NCBI GenBank assembly: GCA_035629335.1
Contig: DASPIB010000001.1
Coordinates: forward strand, 310,001-374,000
DNA: 64,000 nucleotides
Direction: 5' to 3'
Source: Verrucomicrobiia bacterium
Lineage (GTDB): Bacteria; Patescibacteriota; Saccharimonadia; Saccharimonadales; Saccharimonadaceae
Of the stretch, positions 34,171 to 41,959 are shown one piece after another; the stretch's first letter is position 1, and every line of letters begins with the position of its first letter. The translations under genes were made by a program, and so were the position numbers. Below the pieces are notes generated by a model. The model saw only the letters and a program-made list of their open reading frames with translations, was not told where the DNA came from and did no database searches.

Positions 34171-34560
34171 TCAAGCTTTTTGCGCCTCAACCACAACCTC
34201 AAATCCACCGCGCGCTAGCTTGCTCATTTCAAACGGCGATACGAAATCGCTTTGTTCTTGGTAGGCCTCATCCATCTCGTCCATTACCTTTTTATTTACC
34301 TCATCGCGGTGTTCCTTGGATTCAAACACAATAAAAGAGAACCACACATCGTCTCCATCTTCTGCGCCGGTCATTTCGCTAAAAGAACGGGATTTTTCGT
34401 CGCCCATCTCCTCTTGCTTAAGGTCATCCCCTTTGCACTCAAAATACTGAAGCGCACCGTGCTTCATCCATGAATCTCGTCCTTCTTCGGTCATTTTTTT
34501 GTACGCTTCAGCTTTGCCTTTTGGTACGACTAGTACAAAGCCATCGATATACTTAGACAT
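34171..34560 (-). CDS. DUF1428 family protein
   Basis: 129 residues from the ATG at 34560 (AAAGGAT upstream); the longer frame to 34677 overlaps the neighbouring gene and has no family residues. MSKYIDGFVLVVPKGKAEAY opens the ferredoxin-like DUF1428 domain, and DDVWFSFIVFESKEHRDEV is the second half. Small cytosolic proteins of unknown, possibly metal- or stress-linked function. Confidence 0.8.
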   Translation of the reverse strand: MSKYIDGFVLVVPKGKAEAYKKMTEEGRDSWMKHGALQYFECKGDDLKQEEMGDEKSRSFSEMTGAEDGDDVWFSFIVFESKEHRDEVNKKVMDEMDEAYQEQSDFVSPFEMSKLARGGFEVVVEAQKA

Positions 34561-34645
34561 TTCAAAAGATCCTTTTAAAATTGATACTCTACTAATAAGT
34601 CTAGCACCAATAAGTCTAGAATCTATTATACGGATTACGCGCGCA

Positions 34646-35185
34646 TTATGCAGGTAAAGAGCCAAGAAGCTGGTCATACTTCTTTGGCTCGATATTGGCT
34701 GCGGTTAGTCCGAACTGTGCTGCAGACTGAAGAATTTGCTCTTCCGCGCCGCCCGTGTCGGCCTGCTCGGCTAATAGTTCAATTTCTAAAAAGCTCCCGA
34801 GGCGGGCAACCTCGTCCAAAACAAGTGTCAGCCTGCCTTGTTTCATCTCAATTCTGGTTTTATCTACAAGCGTAACCTGCTGATAGCCCATCTCTTCGAG
34901 AATTTTTTGCATTGTATCGGCTGATTCTACGCCAAGCTCATGCTCTAGCGTATCGCCGGCATCGTTAATTGCCCTTTTATACGTTAACTGCGTTTTATTA
35001 TCGACCGTACGGAGCCGAGCAACTGGCTTACCAGACTTAAAATCTTTGAACGAATTAATGCCTTGCAAAAAGACTTGATCGATTTGGTGGACTGGCACGA
35101 GGTCGCTGCCGTTATTTTTGAAATACTTTTCAATAGCGGCTTTTTGCTCGGGCGAGATACGGAATTTGCGTTCAATTTCAATCAT
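34646..35185 (-). CDS. CYTH-domain protein (class IV adenylate cyclase / triphosphatase family)
   Basis: 179 residues. IEIERKFRI is the EXEXK start of the CYTH tunnel fold; PVARLRTVDNKTQLTYKR, EHELGVE, KTRIEMKQGRLTLVLDEVARLGSFLEIEL supply the alternating charged strands that bind triphosphate and metals. Either CyaB-type cyclase or inorganic triphosphatase. The extended -10 TGTTAGAAT ends 6 bases before the ATG: leaderless. Confidence 0.85.
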   Translation of the reverse strand: MIEIERKFRISPEQKAAIEKYFKNNGSDLVPVHQIDQVFLQGINSFKDFKSGKPVARLRTVDNKTQLTYKRAINDAGDTLEHELGVESADTMQKILEEMGYQQVTLVDKTRIEMKQGRLTLVLDEVARLGSFLEIELLAEQADTGGAEEQILQSAAQFGLTAANIEPKKYDQLLGSLPA

Positions 35186-35191
35186 AGTTTT

Positions 35192-35200
35192 ATTCTAACA
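35192..35200 (-). promoter_or_regulatory. Extended -10 of the CYTH gene (leaderless)
   Basis: TGTTAGAAT on the minus strand, 6 bases before the ATG. Confidence 0.6.
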
Positions 35201-35254
35201 AGATTTAATATCCGTAATTAATATATTAGCGAGCAACTTTGAAATTATTCATCG

Positions 35255-35692
35255 CTAAGGAGTATACGATAATCGGATGAAGTACAAAACCGTCAGTGGA
35301 ATAACTACCCACCAAACAATCACAAGAAGAACCGCTCCACTATACTTCACAACAAAGTTGGTTTTTAAAGCAAAATACTGGCGCCACAAAAAATATGCCA
35401 ATGCTGTGCTGGCCGTAATAATAGCACCTATGGCAATCAGCCAGTATGTGGTGACGAATGGCAATACGCGTACTGTTCCGTACCCAATTAGCATGCTGTA
35501 GATAATTACAGCATATGGATTATGTATCTTTTTTCTAGAAAAATAACTTATTACCGCACCCAGGATTATTAATGCTCCGCACTGTATAAACACGGTTATG
35601 CCACGCGGGTGCGGTGCTAACAAATAAATTAGTGAGGCTGTAAGACCGGCAATAATGCCTATATGGGCGGTTTTCTTAAGTGAAATTCTCAT
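35255..35692 (-). CDS. Integral membrane protein, unknown
   Basis: 145 residues with about five transmembrane helices (IGIIAGLTASLIYLLA, GALIILGAVISYF, WLIAIGAIITASTALAYFLW, SGAVLLVIVWWVVIPLTVLY). Short basic loops place the N-terminus inside. It starts 21 bases after the Nudix stop on the same strand and is probably co-transcribed with it. Family not recognised. Confidence 0.65.
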   Translation of the reverse strand: MRISLKKTAHIGIIAGLTASLIYLLAPHPRGITVFIQCGALIILGAVISYFSRKKIHNPYAVIIYSMLIGYGTVRVLPFVTTYWLIAIGAIITASTALAYFLWRQYFALKTNFVVKYSGAVLLVIVWWVVIPLTVLYFIRLSYTP

Positions 35693-35713
35693 GACAATAA
35701 TGTTCGCGTGTCA

Positions 35714-36271
35714 TTAATGTTCGCGCCACGTAAAAAACTGCATCAGTGCGGCAAGCGTTTGACCATCAGTAAGCCTACCATTTTTGATCATAGTCATAAT
35801 TTCTTCGACTGTTACAGCTTTGGCTGCACGGATAGCTTCGAATTCTTCGAAATGTTTTTCCTCACTCCTGTGGAGTCCTTCGGCTACAAATACTTCCTGT
35901 ACGTCATTCATAAAGCCGTTGGAAGATGGTCCAAAGGTGTTTACACGAATCCAGTTTTCAGCAGTCATACCGAGTTCTTCGGCAAGCTCGTTTTTGGCTG
36001 ATTCCAAAGGTGTCGCACCTTCTTCAATACCGCCGGTAGGTAATTCCCACTGCCATTTTTGTGTAGGATAGCGGAACGATTCAATAAGATAAATCTTGTT
36101 ATCCTCAGTCAGAGCTATAATAAATACTCCTGGCTTACTTTCTATAAAGCCGTAAATACCTTCCTTGCCGCTTGGCGTCAGTACTTTGTCCTCGTGCACT
36201 GTCATCCAAGGGTTCTGATACATTATTCTGCTATCGAGGGTTCGCCAGGGATTGTCGTCTTGTTTTGTCAT
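35714..36271 (-). CDS. Nudix hydrolase, ADP-ribose pyrophosphatase-like
   Basis: 185 residues. IYLIESFRYPTQKWQWELPTGGIEEG opens the ADPRase-type domain. The Nudix box reads GGIEEGATPLESAKNELAEELG: the catalytic ELAEE glutamates are kept, but the GX5E glutamate is Ala/Thr and RE is NE, so the box is divergent. The promoter TGCTACGAT ends 8 bases before the ATG: leaderless. Confidence 0.8.
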   Translation of the reverse strand: MTKQDDNPWRTLDSRIMYQNPWMTVHEDKVLTPSGKEGIYGFIESKPGVFIIALTEDNKIYLIESFRYPTQKWQWELPTGGIEEGATPLESAKNELAEELGMTAENWIRVNTFGPSSNGFMNDVQEVFVAEGLHRSEEKHFEEFEAIRAAKAVTVEEIMTMIKNGRLTDGQTLAALMQFFTWREH

Positions 36272-36279
36272 ATAGATCT

Positions 36280-36288
36280 ATCGTAGCA
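36280..36288 (-). promoter_or_regulatory. Extended -10 of the 36271 gene (leaderless)
   Basis: TGCTACGAT on the minus strand, 8 bases before the ATG. Confidence 0.6.
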
Positions 36289-36370
36289 TGCCTTCCATTT
36301 GAAAAGTCTCTAACCCTCTAACGCGGCGCTGTCTTTGATGAGGTCATGGCTAAGAAATACCCAAATTCAC

Positions 36371-36411
36371 ACCACGAAAAAAGCCCAGAAAACCTGGGCT
36401 TTTTTCGTGGT
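36371..36411 (-). terminator. Terminator of tRNA-Gly, overlapping its CCA
   Basis: Perfect 18-bp stem ACCACGAAAAAAGCCCAG and complement, loop AAAAC. The arm includes the CCA and discriminator of the tRNA, so processing and termination compete for the same bases. Confidence 0.75.
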
Positions 36412-36483
36412 GCGGGTTAGGAGACTCTAACTCCTGGCCTCTTCCTTGGCAAGGAAGCGCTCTAACAACTGAGCTAAACCCGC
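36408..36483 (-). tRNA. tRNA-Gly (anticodon GCC)
   Basis: Minus strand; acceptor GCGGGTT/AACCCGC; anticodon stem CTTCC/GGAAG around TTGCCAA, anticodon GCC; CCA encoded. Confidence 0.95.
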
Positions 36484-36494
36484 ATACTAGGGAG

Positions 36495-36523
36495 ATTATA
36501 GCGCAGTTATGGTATGTTTTCAA
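36495..36523 (-). promoter_or_regulatory. Promoter of tRNA-Gly
   Basis: TTGAAA, 17 bp, TATAAT on the minus strand. Confidence 0.8.
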
Positions 36524-36681
36524 GCAGTCTTTAAATACTTTGTGTATTAAGTCGCTAAACACAACTTATCTCAAGAACCAAAGCATGGCACCAAGCCCTT
36601 ACTAACCAAAAGGTTCCTTAAAAGATAGATGAAGTTACAGTGCCAAAGTTAGTGTAAATCCTTATAATTTATCCTCATGCC

Positions 36682-36710
36682 TTGGCTAGTATTCCTTATT
36701 AGTTTATACT
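36682..36710 (+). promoter_or_regulatory. Promoter of the 36746 gene
   Basis: TTGGCT, 17 bp, TATACT. The 36524-36681 stretch before it holds nothing I recognise. Confidence 0.65.
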
Positions 36711-36745
36711 CAAGGTGCACTTGTCTCTCAGAAGAGGAGAAGAAG

Positions 36746-37270
36746 ATGATGCTCAGGGCTTCATATGTGATCTGGGAATCAAATCCTTCGGGATACCGCT
36801 TTGCTTATCCTGCGACAAAGCCGAACAAGCTCAAAGCGCTGGAACCTGAATTGAGAAAAATTGAGGGTATTCGGTTCAGCTTGCCCAAGAGCGGGGAAAA
36901 TGCCGTTCTTGTGGGTATAGTGGAAGGTAGCGACTACAAAGGCATCATCGGAAAACTGAAGCGGATTTTTAACCCGCTGCTGCCTTATGGTGCAATGGTG
37001 CTGTTTGTTAAAATGCAGCGATGCGGTACTGGTAGGCACTACCGCCAAATTATCAGCGGTGAGTTTGTCCCTGGTTTTGAGCCAACTGAGCGAGTTAAAG
37101 CTGACCTCTACGCAGCCGTAGGGAAGCTCGACGTCGAGCAGCTCGTACCTATGAACGCTCGAACGGAGCAGGACTTGGAGGCCTATAAGGCGGCTATTCG
37201 AGGTCTAAAGCAGAGAAATCTCACGTATATCCAGAACGTCGATCTAGACATCTCTTTCTGCTGTAGGTAG
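36746..37270 (+). CDS. Hypothetical protein, 174 aa
   Basis: Not recognised. The start is set at the ATG at 36746 (or 36749): AGAGGAGAAG lies directly upstream, and the longer frame runs into the promoter. Basic, mixed alpha/beta; YVIWESNPSGYRFAYPATKP at the start and ILVGI-like strands later; C-terminal CCR. Own promoter and GC-rich terminator. Confidence 0.6.
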   Translation: MMLRASYVIWESNPSGYRFAYPATKPNKLKALEPELRKIEGIRFSLPKSGENAVLVGIVEGSDYKGIIGKLKRIFNPLLPYGAMVLFVKMQRCGTGRHYRQIISGEFVPGFEPTERVKADLYAAVGKLDVEQLVPMNARTEQDLEAYKAAIRGLKQRNLTYIQNVDLDISFCCR

Positions 37271-37283
37271 ACGAAGAGTAAAT

Positions 37284-37315
37284 GGGGCAGGCGTAGCATC
37301 AACCGCGCCTGCCCC
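37284..37315 (+). terminator. Terminator of the 36746 gene
   Basis: GGGGCAGGCG / CGCCTGCCCC. Confidence 0.65.
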
Positions 37316-37362
37316 TTCTTAATGGCATCGCTTTAATAATCTAATTGCCCACTTAACGCTGT

Positions 37363-37368
37363 TATAAT
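37363..37368 (+). promoter_or_regulatory. Extended -10 of the 37375 ORF (leaderless)
   Basis: TGTTATAAT; -10 ends 6 bases before the ATG. Confidence 0.6.
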
Positions 37369-37374
37369 GCCTCT

Positions 37375-37493
37375 ATGACAAACAAAACAAGCTACTTTTA
37401 GTGCTTGTTGCCGGCCTCATTATTGCAGCCCTGCAACTATTCCTACCGCTGACAGACTTTATCACCTTGGGCTGGGCAGTCTTCGTTTCATGA
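37375..37493 (+). pseudogene. Small single-span membrane protein, frameshifted
   Basis: ATG ACA AAC AAA then a shift. With one A added to the run at 37384-37387 the frame reads MTNKNKLLLVLVAGLIIAAL and on to LGWAVFVS, 39 residues with one transmembrane helix. The stop lies in the loop of the terminator hairpin. Typical leaderless promoter, so a real gene is likely; the missing base may be a sequencing error. Confidence 0.55.
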
Positions 37494-37505
37494 AGACTGC
37501 CCAGC
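37471..37505 (+). terminator. Terminator containing the last codons of the 37375 ORF
   Basis: GCTGGGCAGTCTTC and complement, 14 bp perfect, 7-base loop. Confidence 0.7.
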
Positions 37506-37620
37506 ATTTAATTGCTGATTTTTTATGCCAAAATTATCATAGGAATATCAATAAATAATTATTGTAAATCAATAAAATCACTGTTAAAATACAAACACAA
37601 CTTAAAAGAAAGGCTCCAAA

Positions 37621-38085
37621 ATGAAACGCGGCTCAACCATCATCTTAAGGGCAACAGTTATTTTTATAGCGCTTATTGTGCTGGCGCTGTGTATCTTTGT
37701 TCTACCGTTTGCGATTGGTACCGATAAAACTGGCGATTACCGTCCGATTCTATTTGGGATGTATGCTACAGCGATACCGTTCTTCGTTGCTATTTACCAA
37801 GCGCTCAAGTTGCTTGTATATATTGATAAAAACATCGCTTTTTCGCACGCCGCGGTACAAGCCTTAAAAGGTATAAAATACTGCGCAGTTATTATCAGCG
37901 CTATGTACGCTGCCGGCATGCCTTACATTTACTTTGTGGCCGATAAAGATGACGCGCCAGGTGTGATTGTGCTTGGCTTGGTGATTACCTTTGGCTCATT
38001 TGTCATCGCCACTGCCGCGGCATTGTTTCAAAAGCTTTTTCAGTCGGCAGTGGCGATTAAGTCCGAAAACGATCTAACGGTGTAG
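37621..38085 (+). CDS. DUF2975 membrane protein
   Basis: 154 residues with four transmembrane helices (AATVIFIALIVLALCIFVLPF-like first helix after MKRGSTIILR; AIPFFVAIYQALKLLVYID; YCAVIISAMYAAGMPYIYF; VLGLVITFGSFVIATAAALF). DUF2975 proteins are commonly paired with a small Cro/C1 regulator, as here (next gene 7 bases downstream). AAAGAAAGG precedes the ATG. Confidence 0.85.
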   Translation: MKRGSTIILRATVIFIALIVLALCIFVLPFAIGTDKTGDYRPILFGMYATAIPFFVAIYQALKLLVYIDKNIAFSHAAVQALKGIKYCAVIISAMYAAGMPYIYFVADKDDAPGVIVLGLVITFGSFVIATAAALFQKLFQSAVAIKSENDLTV

Positions 38086-38092
38086 CGACTTT

Positions 38093-38299
38093 ATGGCAAT
38101 AGTAGTAAATCTTGATGTAATGCTCGCTAGGCGAAAAATGAGCCTAACCGAGCTTTCCCAAAAAGTTGGCATCACCATGGCGAATCTTTCAATACTTAAA
38201 AACGGTAAAGCTAAGGCCGTGCGGCTATCGACACTAGCCGCAATTTGCGAAGCACTCGATTGTCAACCTGGGGATATCCTAGAATACCGCCAGGGATAA
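38093..38299 (+). CDS. Small Cro/C1-type HTH regulator (YozG-like)
   Basis: 68 residues: MLARRKMSLTELSQKVGITMANLSIL and KNGKAKAVRLSTLAAICEAL form a full HTH_26/XRE domain; ends CQPGDILEYRQG. Co-transcribed with DUF2975; this pair is widespread in Firmicutes and CPR and probably forms a membrane-coupled regulatory unit. Confidence 0.9.
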   Translation: MAIVVNLDVMLARRKMSLTELSQKVGITMANLSILKNGKAKAVRLSTLAAICEALDCQPGDILEYRQG

Positions 38300-38313
38300 C
38301 TGTTATTAAGCGT

Positions 38314-38692
38314 ATGGCAAAAGATGAAAAAATCCCAGGTAGCTATAAATTGATTTTTTCGCTTGCATTCCGGTGCGTGACTTCAAGGCAGCAGTTGCTT
38401 GGTATGAACGCTTGTTTGGCTGCCCGCCGACTTACGTTGCGAGCGGCACTGAAGCCGTGCGGGAGCTTGCCAAGCACATTTCGATTGCTATCGAGCACTT
38501 ACCAGAACGCGGGCTGGCCACACTATGAATGTGGTATTTGTAGATGATTTTGATGATCTTGTAGCCCAAACCAGCGAACGAGGCCTCGAGCCAACCGCAC
38601 GAGAAACATATGGTAACGGCGTGCGCAAGGCAGCTTACCAAGACCCTGAAGGGAATAAAATTGAGTTTGGTGACGCGCCGATAGCGAGTTAA
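38314..38692 (+). pseudogene. VOC-family protein gene with two frameshifts
   Basis: Three frames together encode one VOC protein: MAKDEKIPGSYK, then IDFFACIPVRDFKAAVAWY to IAIEHLPERG, then AGHTMNVVFVDDFDDLVAQ to DPEGNKIEFGDAPIAS. Two one-base additions (an A in AAA near 38348 and a G in GGG near 38505) would restore 126 residues. Either recent decay or base-calling deletions. Confidence 0.75.
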
Positions 38693-38720
38693 CTGCTTGT
38701 ACCATGCGGCTTAGTCGCCG

Positions 38721-38749
38721 TTGATTAAAGCATCACTTAATGATATAGT
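38721..38749 (+). promoter_or_regulatory. Promoter of the 38874 gene
   Basis: TTGATT, 17 bp, TATAGT. Confidence 0.6.
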
Positions 38750-38762
38750 TGGATCCGATACG

Positions 38763-38801
38763 AAATGAGGAATAAGAGCAAGTTGTCTTTATTCCTCATT
38801 T
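38763..38801 (+). terminator. Hairpin just after the 38721 promoter
   Basis: AAATGAGGAATAA / TTATTCCTCATTT, 13 bp perfect. It either ends the VOC pseudogene transcript or forms the 5' leader hairpin (about +7) of the 38874 mRNA. No T-tract follows. Confidence 0.5.
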
Positions 38802-38873
38802 TGTGTCTCTATGGTAGGGCGCAGTCAGGTGCCAGCCTGAAGGTATGCTGCCGAATGAGGAGAGAGGCCGATC

Positions 38874-39275
38874 ATGGGTACGCAGAGCATTTCCGGAAAG
38901 TTTTTTAGGGTTTCCGGTGACGAAGTTAAGTTTTTCGAGAATGAGAGTTATGCGCGTATGGGCAGGGAGAGCTGGAGGGTCGGTGGTTTTGAGGTAGATA
39001 TTAATCCCCTCACGCCCGAAATCCAGGACTGCCTTGACGATGACGAGCGCAATGGCAAGCTCGATCGGGTTGCGATGGTGCTCGTCGGACCCGTCGAGGC
39101 TTTGCAGCTCTTTGTCGAAGGCTGCTTGAAGGTCAGTCACTTTAGCAAGGCAGCAGAGCACGCCGATTGCATCGATGTTCCTGAGGTGCAAATCCTTGGC
39201 AGGCAGTTGACGGTTCGTATCAAGAAGAACTACCCGCGCGTGGCCACTGCCGATCGTCAGGGTAAGGAACTGTAG
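38874..39275 (+). CDS. Hypothetical protein, 133 aa
   Basis: Not recognised. GAGGAGAGAGG upstream of the ATG. Mixed alpha/beta, soluble (GKFFRVSGDEVKFFENESYA, DRVAMVLVGPVEALQLFVEG, VQILGRQLTVRIKKNYPR). A leader of about 118 nt includes a strong hairpin. Own promoter and terminator. Confidence 0.6.
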   Translation: MGTQSISGKFFRVSGDEVKFFENESYARMGRESWRVGGFEVDINPLTPEIQDCLDDDERNGKLDRVAMVLVGPVEALQLFVEGCLKVSHFSKAAEHADCIDVPEVQILGRQLTVRIKKNYPRVATADRQGKEL

Positions 39276-39281
39276 GTAGTT

Positions 39282-39319
39282 GGGTAGGTGCAGCACATCA
39301 ATAAGTGCTGCGCCTACCC
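39282..39319 (+). terminator. Terminator of the 38874 gene
   Basis: GGGTAGGTGCAGCAC / GTGCTGCGCCTACCC with one T-G pair. Confidence 0.65.
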
Positions 39320-39382
39320 GTTTAAATTTTGGACAAGTTGCAATCATCTTAGGTATACTAAGAAGGTAAAAAAGGGGAAGCA

Positions 39383-39892
39383 ATGCAAAAAGTCAAAACA
39401 TACTTATGGTTCGAAAAAGACGCCGAAGCGGCGATGAATTTTTACGTCGAAATATTTAATGGTGCGCCAGAAAAGAAGGCTGAATCAAAAGTAGTAAGCC
39501 TCAGCCGCTACCCAGAAGGTCCGCTCGAAGGGCCGATGGTTGGCTTAGAAGGGAAGGTCGCCAACGGCGCATTTATGCTTGCCGGTAATGAATTTATTGC
39601 GTTTGATGGCGGCCCACAGTTTAAATTTAACGAAGCTATTTCGCTGTTTGTCGATTGTGACACCCAGAAAGAAGTAGATTATTACTGGGAAAAGCTGAGC
39701 GCCGTACCCGAGGCCGAAGCCTGTGGCTGGCTAAAAGATAAATTTGGCTTGTCGTGGCAAATTGTTCCTAAAGCTCTGGGGCAATTGATGAGCGACCCCG
39801 ATGCTGAAAAAGCTGGCCGGGTTATGCAGGCAATGCTGCAGATGAAAAAGCTAGATATTGCTCAATTACAAGCCGCGCACGACGACAAGTAA
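39383..39892 (+). CDS. VOC/PhnB-type (3-demethylubiquinone-9 methyltransferase fold) protein
   Basis: 169 residues: KVKTYLWFEKDAEAAMNFYV, EFIAFDGGPQFKFNEAISLF, then CGWLKDKFGLSWQIVPKAL, the PF06983 signature. Despite the historic name these are VOC-fold proteins without methyltransferase activity; function unknown. GGGGAAG before the ATG; TATACT about 30 bases upstream. Confidence 0.85.
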   Translation: MQKVKTYLWFEKDAEAAMNFYVEIFNGAPEKKAESKVVSLSRYPEGPLEGPMVGLEGKVANGAFMLAGNEFIAFDGGPQFKFNEAISLFVDCDTQKEVDYYWEKLSAVPEAEACGWLKDKFGLSWQIVPKALGQLMSDPDAEKAGRVMQAMLQMKKLDIAQLQAAHDDK

Positions 39893-39966
39893 TCCGTTTG
39901 TTTCCTCTGAAAGCTTGATTGTAAAACTTACGGCTTTTTTAGCACCAAAAAAGCCTGCCGGTTGTT

Positions 39967-39972
39967 TATAAT
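39967..39972 (+). promoter_or_regulatory. -10 box of the GltS-like gene (leaderless)
   Basis: TATAAT, 7 bases before the ATG at 39980. Confidence 0.55.
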
Positions 39973-39979
39973 AGGAACA

Positions 39980-41362
39980 ATGCATCCGCTGTTTCAAAGT
40001 ATTGTTGTTTTGGTGATCATCCTAGCGGTCGCGCGTTTTATTAAACGCGGCTCTGGGGTGCTACAAAAATTCTTTATTCCCAGTGCATTAGTTGCCGGGG
40101 TGTTGGGGCTGGTTTTTGGACCGCAAGTTTTAGGCACGATCCCCGAGGAGATTACCGCCTACTGGGCAACATGGCCTAAATACCTAATTACAGTAGTATT
40201 TGCCGGGTTGTTTTTAGGTAAAGTTATTCCTGGCCGCAAAGAAATTTGGAAAGTTTCAGGGCCAATGATTGCTTTTGGCAACAGCCTCGCCTGGGGGCAA
40301 TACGTGCTGGGTATTCTGGTGACTATGTTGTTTTTGACCCCGGTTTTTGGCACAAGCCCCCTGGCGGGCGCACTGATTGAGATCAGTTTTGAGGGTGGGC
40401 ACGGTACGGCTGCCGGTTTGGCGCCTACCTTTGAGCAGTTAGGCTGGAAAGAAGGCACCGATATTGCTTTGGGGTTAGCAACCGTGAGTATTGTTGCAGC
40501 AATTATAATTGGTATTTTCTTTGTGAACTGGCATAGCCGCCGCGGCGGAGGGAACTATATCGACCCAGAGGTGCAGCGAAAACAGCGCCAACAAATGATT
40601 CGCAGTGGCTATAATCTAATTACCTTTGGTCGAAAGCTGCGGGCAACCCCACGAGCGATTGCGATAAACGTCGCTGCTTTTGCTATCGCTATTGGCATTG
40701 GCTGGGTGCTACTGCAGCTACTGATAATTATTGAAGCTGCGTTGCTCGGCGGCATAACTGACATTCGCTTCTTCACGCATTTACCGCTCTTTCCACTGGC
40801 AATGATTGGTGGACTGATTGTCCAAATGATACTGCGCAAATTTGGCAAACAAACCTTGATTCAGCGCCGCACCGCCGAGATTATTAGTACTTTGGCGCTC
40901 GACATTTTAATAGCCAGCGCCATCGCCACAGTGTCGTTAAGCGCTATTGGCAGCAACCTGCCGGTATTCATTACGTTCGCACTCCTGGGGATTGGCTGGA
41001 TTGTGTTTGGCTTTTTGGTTTTAGCGCCACGCATGTTTAGCAGCTTTTGGTTTGAGAAAGGCCTTACTAACATGGGGCAGTCCATGGGTATGACTGCCAC
41101 AGGGTTGTTGCTTGGTCGACTTGCCGACCCGAGCAACAAATCACATAGCCGCGAAACGTTTGGCTACAAACAATTAGCGTTCGAACCCTTCATGGGTGGG
41201 GGTATCGTGACGGCTGGTTCGGTTATTGCTCTGCACGAATTTGGCCAAATTCCGGTATTGATTGGCGTGAGCCTCATAACGGTTTTCTGGATTTGGCTAG
41301 GAATACGCCTTGGGAAAAAGCGCCCAGTTTTACCGGCGACTGCGCACAGGCACGATTCGTAA
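39980..41362 (+). CDS. gltS: Sodium/glutamate symporter-like (ESS/GltS family) transporter
   Basis: 460 residues from the ATG at 39980; the longer TTG start would lie across the -10 box. About ten to twelve transmembrane helices. FEGGHGTAAGLAPTFEQLGW near residue 130 is the GltS motif region, and a related MGGGIVTAGSVIALHEFG near 400 marks the second half. It would import glutamate or a related acid with sodium. GltS members are about 400 residues; this has a longer middle loop (NWHSRRGGGNYIDPEV). Symbol is by family only. Confidence 0.75.
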   Translation: MHPLFQSIVVLVIILAVARFIKRGSGVLQKFFIPSALVAGVLGLVFGPQVLGTIPEEITAYWATWPKYLITVVFAGLFLGKVIPGRKEIWKVSGPMIAFGNSLAWGQYVLGILVTMLFLTPVFGTSPLAGALIEISFEGGHGTAAGLAPTFEQLGWKEGTDIALGLATVSIVAAIIIGIFFVNWHSRRGGGNYIDPEVQRKQRQQMIRSGYNLITFGRKLRATPRAIAINVAAFAIAIGIGWVLLQLLIIIEAALLGGITDIRFFTHLPLFPLAMIGGLIVQMILRKFGKQTLIQRRTAEIISTLALDILIASAIATVSLSAIGSNLPVFITFALLGIGWIVFGFLVLAPRMFSSFWFEKGLTNMGQSMGMTATGLLLGRLADPSNKSHSRETFGYKQLAFEPFMGGGIVTAGSVIALHEFGQIPVLIGVSLITVFWIWLGIRLGKKRPVLPATAHRHDS

Positions 41363-41448
41363 GATATAACGTGTAACGGCAGAATCTTTACGGTAGCCAT
41401 AGCAAATGCTACTCTAGTAAAGGCTTGACAATCGGCGGAGGAGGAAAT

Positions 41449-41787
41449 GTGGCGCAGAAAATGCTACTTCGGGAACTGCTTGAATACTACCCGACTGCAA
41501 AGAAGGCGGTTCAAAAGAACGGGCCAATAACGCCAGAAGCCTGTGCCGAGCGAGCAATCGAAGATAACTACCAAAAGCTAGACTGGTCGGTGGTTTGCAC
41601 CGAAGTGTATAATCTTGTTTCATCCGAGAACAGTTTGTCGCCGCGCATGCGCAGGATGGATCAAAAAACAATTGATCGTCTCCTCGATCTTTTTAGTGGC
41701 GCAATTTCGCTAAGCGGCTCAGAGGGGCAAAAGGAATATGTAAAGGCTTGCCTGGTGTGGGCGTACACCGCGGTGTATGAAAAGTAA
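41449..41787 (+). CDS. Hypothetical protein, 112 aa
   Basis: Not recognised. GTG at 41449 chosen because GGAGGAGG lies 5 bases upstream. All-helical, small (LLRELLEYYPTAKKAVQKNG, YVKACLVWAYTAVYEK). Closed by a terminator with a strong T-tract. Confidence 0.6.
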   Translation: MAQKMLLRELLEYYPTAKKAVQKNGPITPEACAERAIEDNYQKLDWSVVCTEVYNLVSSENSLSPRMRRMDQKTIDRLLDLFSGAISLSGSEGQKEYVKACLVWAYTAVYEK

Positions 41788-41798
41788 GTCAGCCGAAA

Positions 41799-41830
41799 GT
41801 GCTCGTCGGTAACGGCGGGCACGTTTTTTT
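41799..41830 (+). terminator. Terminator of the 41449 gene
   Basis: GTGCTCGTCG / CGGCGGGCAC, loop GTAA, then GTTTTTTT. Confidence 0.8.
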
Positions 41831-41959
41831 GCCAGTTAAGGATGGTATCGAGAGATTTAGGGGCGGGAAAGGAAAGAAGCTCGAAGCCACTATTCACATA
41901 TTCAAATAATTCGTATAGTATTGTATGGCAACATCTGTACATTCGAAACGGAGCCTCAA

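Noticed and set aside
38796-39383. 195-codon minus frame opposite the 38874 gene
   Set aside because: The plus-strand gene has GAGGAGAGAGG, promoter and terminator; this one starts inside another gene's leader.
39932-39955. GGCTTTTTT/AAAAAAGCC inverted repeat before gltS-like
   Set aside because: The T-tract is inside the stem and none follows it, so it is not convincing as a terminator.
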